From: Alkalimonas delamerensis
GTDB lineage: Bacteria; Pseudomonadota; Gammaproteobacteria; Enterobacterales; Alteromonadaceae
Assembly (NCBI RefSeq): GCF_030717955.1
Contig: NZ_JAUZVY010000001.1
Coordinates: 920,647 to 984,646, forward strand
Reading direction: 5' to 3'
Length of the DNA: 64,000 nucleotides
This document shows, one piece after another, positions 61,165-64,000 of the stretch (positions are counted from its first letter, which is position 1; every line of letters begins with the position of its first letter). The notes below the pieces were generated by a model. The model did no database searches and was not told the origin of the DNA. It saw only the letters and a list, made by a program, of their open reading frames with translations. A program made the translations under genes and the position numbers.

Positions 61165-61190
61165 AAAGCGAGCTTCGGCTCGCTTTTTTT
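61165..61190 (+). terminator. Intrinsic terminator of the valine/isoleucine operon
   Basis: GCGAGC (61168-61173), loop TTCG, GCTCGC (61178-61183), followed by seven T residues. The same stem-loop as at 36656-36681. Confidence 0.93.
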
Positions 61191-61205
61191 ATGTAAGGAA
61201 CTCCG

Positions 61206-61646
61206 ATGAAATACTTCGTATTTAGCTTAAGTTTGCTGGTGTTATTGCTGCTTGCTCCTGCAGCATCTGCCAACAACGATAAGGCGGACATTACTGCTTT
61301 ACTGCATCAGTTTTTGGCAGGCGCTAGTCGTAACGATGAAGCCTCCCACCAAGGATTTTGGGCGGATGATCTGGTCTATACCAGCTCTGCTGGCACTCGT
61401 TTTGGAAAAGCGACGCTAATGCAGGGCGTTCGCAGCAGTGGGCCTGTTGCAGATGCTGATATTCACATGCATTACAGTGCGGAAAATATTCAGGTCCGCC
61501 TCTACGGTGATGTGGCGGTTCTAAATTTTATATTGTTAGGCAACAGTGACGCCGAGCAATTGCGTTTTTACAACAGTGGTGTTTTGCAGCGCTTGGGGGA
61601 TAGCTGGCAGGTGATCTCCTGGCAGGCGACGCGCGCAGCCGATTAA
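61206..61646 (+). CDS. Secreted NTF2-like (SnoaL/DUF4440) protein
   Basis: A 146-residue protein with a clear signal peptide (MKYFVFSLSLLVLLLLAPAASA) and an NTF2-like cone fold (ALLHQFLAGASRNDEASHQGFWADDLVYTSSAGTRFGKATLM, VRLYGDVAVLNFILLG, NSGVLQRLGDSWQVISWQATRA). Such proteins often act as small-molecule or peptidase-associated modules; the function here is unknown. It ends tail-to-tail with the next gene, overlapping by 4 nt. Confidence 0.8.
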   Translation: MKYFVFSLSLLVLLLLAPAASANNDKADITALLHQFLAGASRNDEASHQGFWADDLVYTSSAGTRFGKATLMQGVRSSGPVADADIHMHYSAENIQVRLYGDVAVLNFILLGNSDAEQLRFYNSGVLQRLGDSWQVISWQATRAAD

Positions 61647-63292
61647 CCCGCCAGCGGCTGTGAGCGGGTGCGGGGTAGCAGCTCAGGATGCTTGCTGGTT
61701 AATACCTGGTAGTATTTTTTGTAGCGCTCCTGGTTGGTGATGCTTAGCTCGCTTTGCTCAATTAAGGCGATGGCTTGCTTGGCTGGCTTGATGGTGTCCG
61801 GTGTCAGGCCTGTGCCCTTGCTCATCGCTTGCAGCATATTCAGTGCAATGACCGGGTTGCTCGGCATGTAATCAAAGGCTTCACTGAACAGTTCACTGGC
61901 CCGGCCATAGTGGCCATGCTGATAAGCTTCTGATGCCTCCTGATTGATGGACTTAATTTTGGCTTTAAGTTCTTCGTGTCGGTTTTGCTCCATCTTCAGC
62001 ATCAGCTGCTGGGTTTCGGTCAAAAAGTCATCTTTAGCCAAGTGGCGGCGCATTTCGTCAATGTAATGCTCGCTTTCGTACAAGTTGCCAATTTCAAAGT
62101 AGGCTTTGGCAGCATCCATGCAGCTGTCAATGGTCAGTTTTTTACTTTTTAATCCGGTAATGCTGTTGATGAGCTCTTTGGCTTCTGCAAGCTGTCCTTT
62201 AGCCGCTAAAATACGGCCTCGCACCAATTGAACTTCTTGCTGCACCAAAGCCTCATTAAAGCGTTTATTCAGTCCTGTCACCAACTGACTGGCATTTTGC
62301 AAGTGCACAGCACGCTCCATCACCGTTTTGGTTTGTGCCAGATCGATCAAAGCCCGCGCTTGATTGAGATAATTATCTGCAGTGTCATGGATGGAGTGTT
62401 TCGCTGCTGAGACCAATTTGGTATGGATCCGAGCCGCGGCTTCTTTATCTCCAATAATGCTGGTGAGATTGCTCAAGGTTTGCTGACGGGTAATATTTTT
62501 GGGTGATAACAGCGCGGCCTCAGCCAGCGCATCGCAAGCGCGCTGAAAACGATTTTGTTTTACCAACAAACGAGAGAGCCAGTCCAGTGCTTCGACCTTG
62601 GTTTCGTCATACTGGGTTAAATCGACCAGCTCAAGCTCACTGTCCTCCCAACGCTCTTGTCGAAAGCCAGCAATGGCGTACCCCAGCCGTGCCCAAGGGT
62701 AGCCTTTGGCTTCTTTTAGCGTTCGATAATAGCTCTCTGCTTTCTGATAGGCTTTGGTTTGCAGCAACAACTCACCTTTTAAGCGATAGATGACCTGGCT
62801 GTGTTCTGGCTTCGCATTTAAGGCTTTATCGCATTCGGTAATGGCAAGCTGGTAGTCTTGCTCAGCAATGGCCAGGTATATTTTTCGCAAGGCAATTTTG
62901 GTTTTGACCATGCGTACAATGCGCTCTTCAAGTACTGGGAAACTAAAGGGCTTCAACAAATAGTCGTCGGGTTGCAGTTCGATCATGCCGTGGACAATTT
63001 TTCGCTGACTCTCTGCACTGATGATCATAAAACAACACAGTGGGCTGATCAGATCTTGCAGCTTTAAGGCTTCAAATAACTGGTAGCCATCTTTGCAGTC
63101 GCCCAGATTGAAGTCGCAGAGGATAAAATCGAATGGGATCTCGTAGCACTTCTTTAATGCTTCCGTCGAGTTACGTGCCAGATGAATGGCTTCAAAGCCC
63201 ATGGTTTGCAGCATACTTTTGACGGTAGCTCGCACAGGTGCACAATCTTCGACTATCAGAACTTGTTTACAACGGAAAAAAGATGGATCCAT
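61643..63292 (-). CDS. Response regulator with TPR-like C-terminal half
   Basis: A 549-residue protein with an N-terminal receiver (acidic pair E15-D16, phosphoacceptor D60 in LCDFNLGDCKDGY, K114 in LKPFS) and about 400 residues of helical repeats that look like TPRs (LAIAEQDYQLAITECDKALNAKPEHSQVIYRLKGELLLQTKAYQKAESYYRTL and similar). No DNA-binding or enzymatic domain is seen, so output is probably protein-protein. No kinase gene is adjacent. Confidence 0.88.
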   Translation of the reverse strand: MDPSFFRCKQVLIVEDCAPVRATVKSMLQTMGFEAIHLARNSTEALKKCYEIPFDFILCDFNLGDCKDGYQLFEALKLQDLISPLCCFMIISAESQRKIVHGMIELQPDDYLLKPFSFPVLEERIVRMVKTKIALRKIYLAIAEQDYQLAITECDKALNAKPEHSQVIYRLKGELLLQTKAYQKAESYYRTLKEAKGYPWARLGYAIAGFRQERWEDSELELVDLTQYDETKVEALDWLSRLLVKQNRFQRACDALAEAALLSPKNITRQQTLSNLTSIIGDKEAAARIHTKLVSAAKHSIHDTADNYLNQARALIDLAQTKTVMERAVHLQNASQLVTGLNKRFNEALVQQEVQLVRGRILAAKGQLAEAKELINSITGLKSKKLTIDSCMDAAKAYFEIGNLYESEHYIDEMRRHLAKDDFLTETQQLMLKMEQNRHEELKAKIKSINQEASEAYQHGHYGRASELFSEAFDYMPSNPVIALNMLQAMSKGTGLTPDTIKPAKQAIALIEQSELSITNQERYKKYYQVLTSKHPELLPRTRSQPLAG

Positions 63293-63448
63293 CGGTAGCT
63301 CGGTTGGCAGTACTCTGTTTATTTCTTCATCATAGTGCGCTCTTCAGGCAGCAAAGTAAAGGTCGTACCTATTTGAATTAAACAAGGAGGCAGGGATCGG
63401 AAGTTGAACTATGCTCGTATAGCATCCATTAAGATTAAGGAGGTGAAG

Positions 63449-63763
63449 ATGAATTTTCACAGAATCGAGCATTTAAACCGCCAAGACGTGCAAATTGACG
63501 AGCTGGTAGTTCATTCTTACGAAATGGGACTCTACCTGGCTGAGGTCGACTTTGATCAACGTAAAGCTTTTATTATTGACGATGAAACTGGCCGGCCCAA
63601 AAAGTTTCACAGCATCGAGCAGGTTAAAGATGCATTTGGCGATGCGACTATTCGTAAAGCTTACCTTTGCCATCAATCTGCGTACGATGAAATGGTGGGA
63701 GCCGCGGATAAAACCGATAATACATTAAAGGTGCCTTTATTCGGCTCAGTTGAGCCAGGCTAA
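63449..63763 (+). CDS. Small DUF6482-like protein
   Basis: A 104-residue acidic protein without signal or membrane segment. Blocks HSYEMGLYLAEVDFDQRKAFIIDDETGRPKKFHSIEQVKDAF and ACHQSAYDEM-like C-terminus (YLCHQSAYDEMVG) resemble DUF6482 proteins of gammaproteobacteria. An AAGGAGGTG ribosome site just upstream of the ATG at 63449 is very strong, although the frame opens at 63404. Function unknown. Confidence 0.75.
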   Translation: MNFHRIEHLNRQDVQIDELVVHSYEMGLYLAEVDFDQRKAFIIDDETGRPKKFHSIEQVKDAFGDATIRKAYLCHQSAYDEMVGAADKTDNTLKVPLFGSVEPG

Positions 63764-63847
63764 GTGTTACACCTTATACGTTTGTCCCACTGACTGAGCT
63801 GCCTTGTTCGAATTTTACGCAAACAGTTTTCACTTTGTTTTTTTCGC

Positions 63848-63875
63848 TTGCCTTGTTTATACAAGTCTCTATAAT
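63848..63875 (+). promoter_or_regulatory. Strong sigma-70 promoter, rRNA/tRNA-operon type
   Basis: TTGCCT (63848-63853), 16-nt spacer, TATAAT (63870-63875), followed by a GC-rich discriminator GCCGCCC and preceded by an AT-rich stretch like an UP element. The GC-rich discriminator is typical of stringently controlled stable-RNA promoters. Confidence 0.65.
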
Positions 63876-63971
63876 GCCGCCCAGTCGACAGCATGGAGGC
63901 GGTTTAACCCCCTTCTTTGATGTGCGACAAATTTTAAGTGAAGTTAGCTGGAAAACTTGTTGATTTGGTGC

Positions 63972-63999
63972 TTGACTTAAAACCCTGACGCAGTAGAAT
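63972..63999 (+). promoter_or_regulatory. Second strong sigma-70 promoter at the window edge
   Basis: TTGACT (63972-63977), 16-nt spacer, TAGAAT (63994-63999). Tandem strong promoters with no coding frame after them suggest an rRNA or tRNA operon just beyond the window. Confidence 0.65.
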
Positions 64000-64000
64000 A

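Overview
The window is a chromosomal segment of a polarly flagellated gammaproteobacterium, most likely from the Alteromonadales/Chromatiales side (Rheinheimera, Alishewanella, Shewanella or Idiomarina-like). The clues are the gene order fliF-...-flhB / flhA-flhF-flhG-fliA / cheYZAB-motCD-parC-parP-cheW-fipA followed directly by a ccm operon, and a LiuR-controlled branched-chain amino acid pathway. The genus is an inference from gene order and protein resemblance, not a search result.

Region 1 (1-26603) encodes polar flagellum assembly and chemotaxis on the + strand. It runs from the 3' part of fliF through switch, export ATPase, hook-length and export-gate genes (fliG to flhA), then the polar number/placement pair flhF-flhG, sigma-28 (fliA), and the signalling block cheY-cheZ-cheA-cheB with stator genes motC-motD, polar array positioning genes parC-parP, cheW and a DUF2802 gene (fipA). 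Many genes overlap by 1-8 nt. A sequence fitting a FliA promoter sits between fliA and cheY.

Region 2 (26627-28818, - strand) is a second, orphan substrate-specificity pair: a large FliK-like protein and a soluble FlhB C-terminal-domain homologue without the NPTH site. Region 3 (28914-35857) is a complete cytochrome c maturation operon, ccmABCDEFGHI, followed by mlaA. A terminator separates it from ldhA and a glutathione peroxidase gene on the - strand. A beta-hydroxyacid dehydrogenase and a secreted hydrolase follow.

Region 4 (40367-44498) looks like an accessory island. It holds a RES/Xre toxin-antitoxin pair with its operator, a short match to a tRNA-Leu 3' end (possible attachment scar), a hicAB pair, a perfect 26-bp tandem duplication and a large AT-rich DUF2971 gene with unrecognised flanking domains.

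Region 5 (44842-61156) is leucine, valine and isoleucine catabolism. The - strand operon liuR-liuA-liuB-liuC-liuD-liuE-scoA-scoB takes isovaleryl-CoA to acetoacetate and acetoacetyl-CoA. The divergent + strand operon (thiolase, mmsA, acyl-CoA dehydrogenase, enoyl-CoA hydratase, 3-hydroxyisobutyryl-CoA hydrolase, mmsB, SDR) handles valine/isoleucine intermediates. Two MerR-type palindromes in the divergent region are the likely LiuR sites.

The right end (61206-64000) carries an NTF2-like secreted protein, a response regulator with a long TPR-like C-terminus, a small DUF6482-like protein and two strong promoters of the kind found ahead of rRNA/tRNA operons. I saw no intact tRNA, rRNA, IS element, integrase or CRISPR array.

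The most interesting observation is in chemotaxis. The CheA linker contains three copies of a short acidic motif that aligns with both known CheY-binding peptides encoded in this same window, the FliM N-terminus and the CheZ C-terminus. It lies where other CheA proteins carry the CheY-binding P2 domain.
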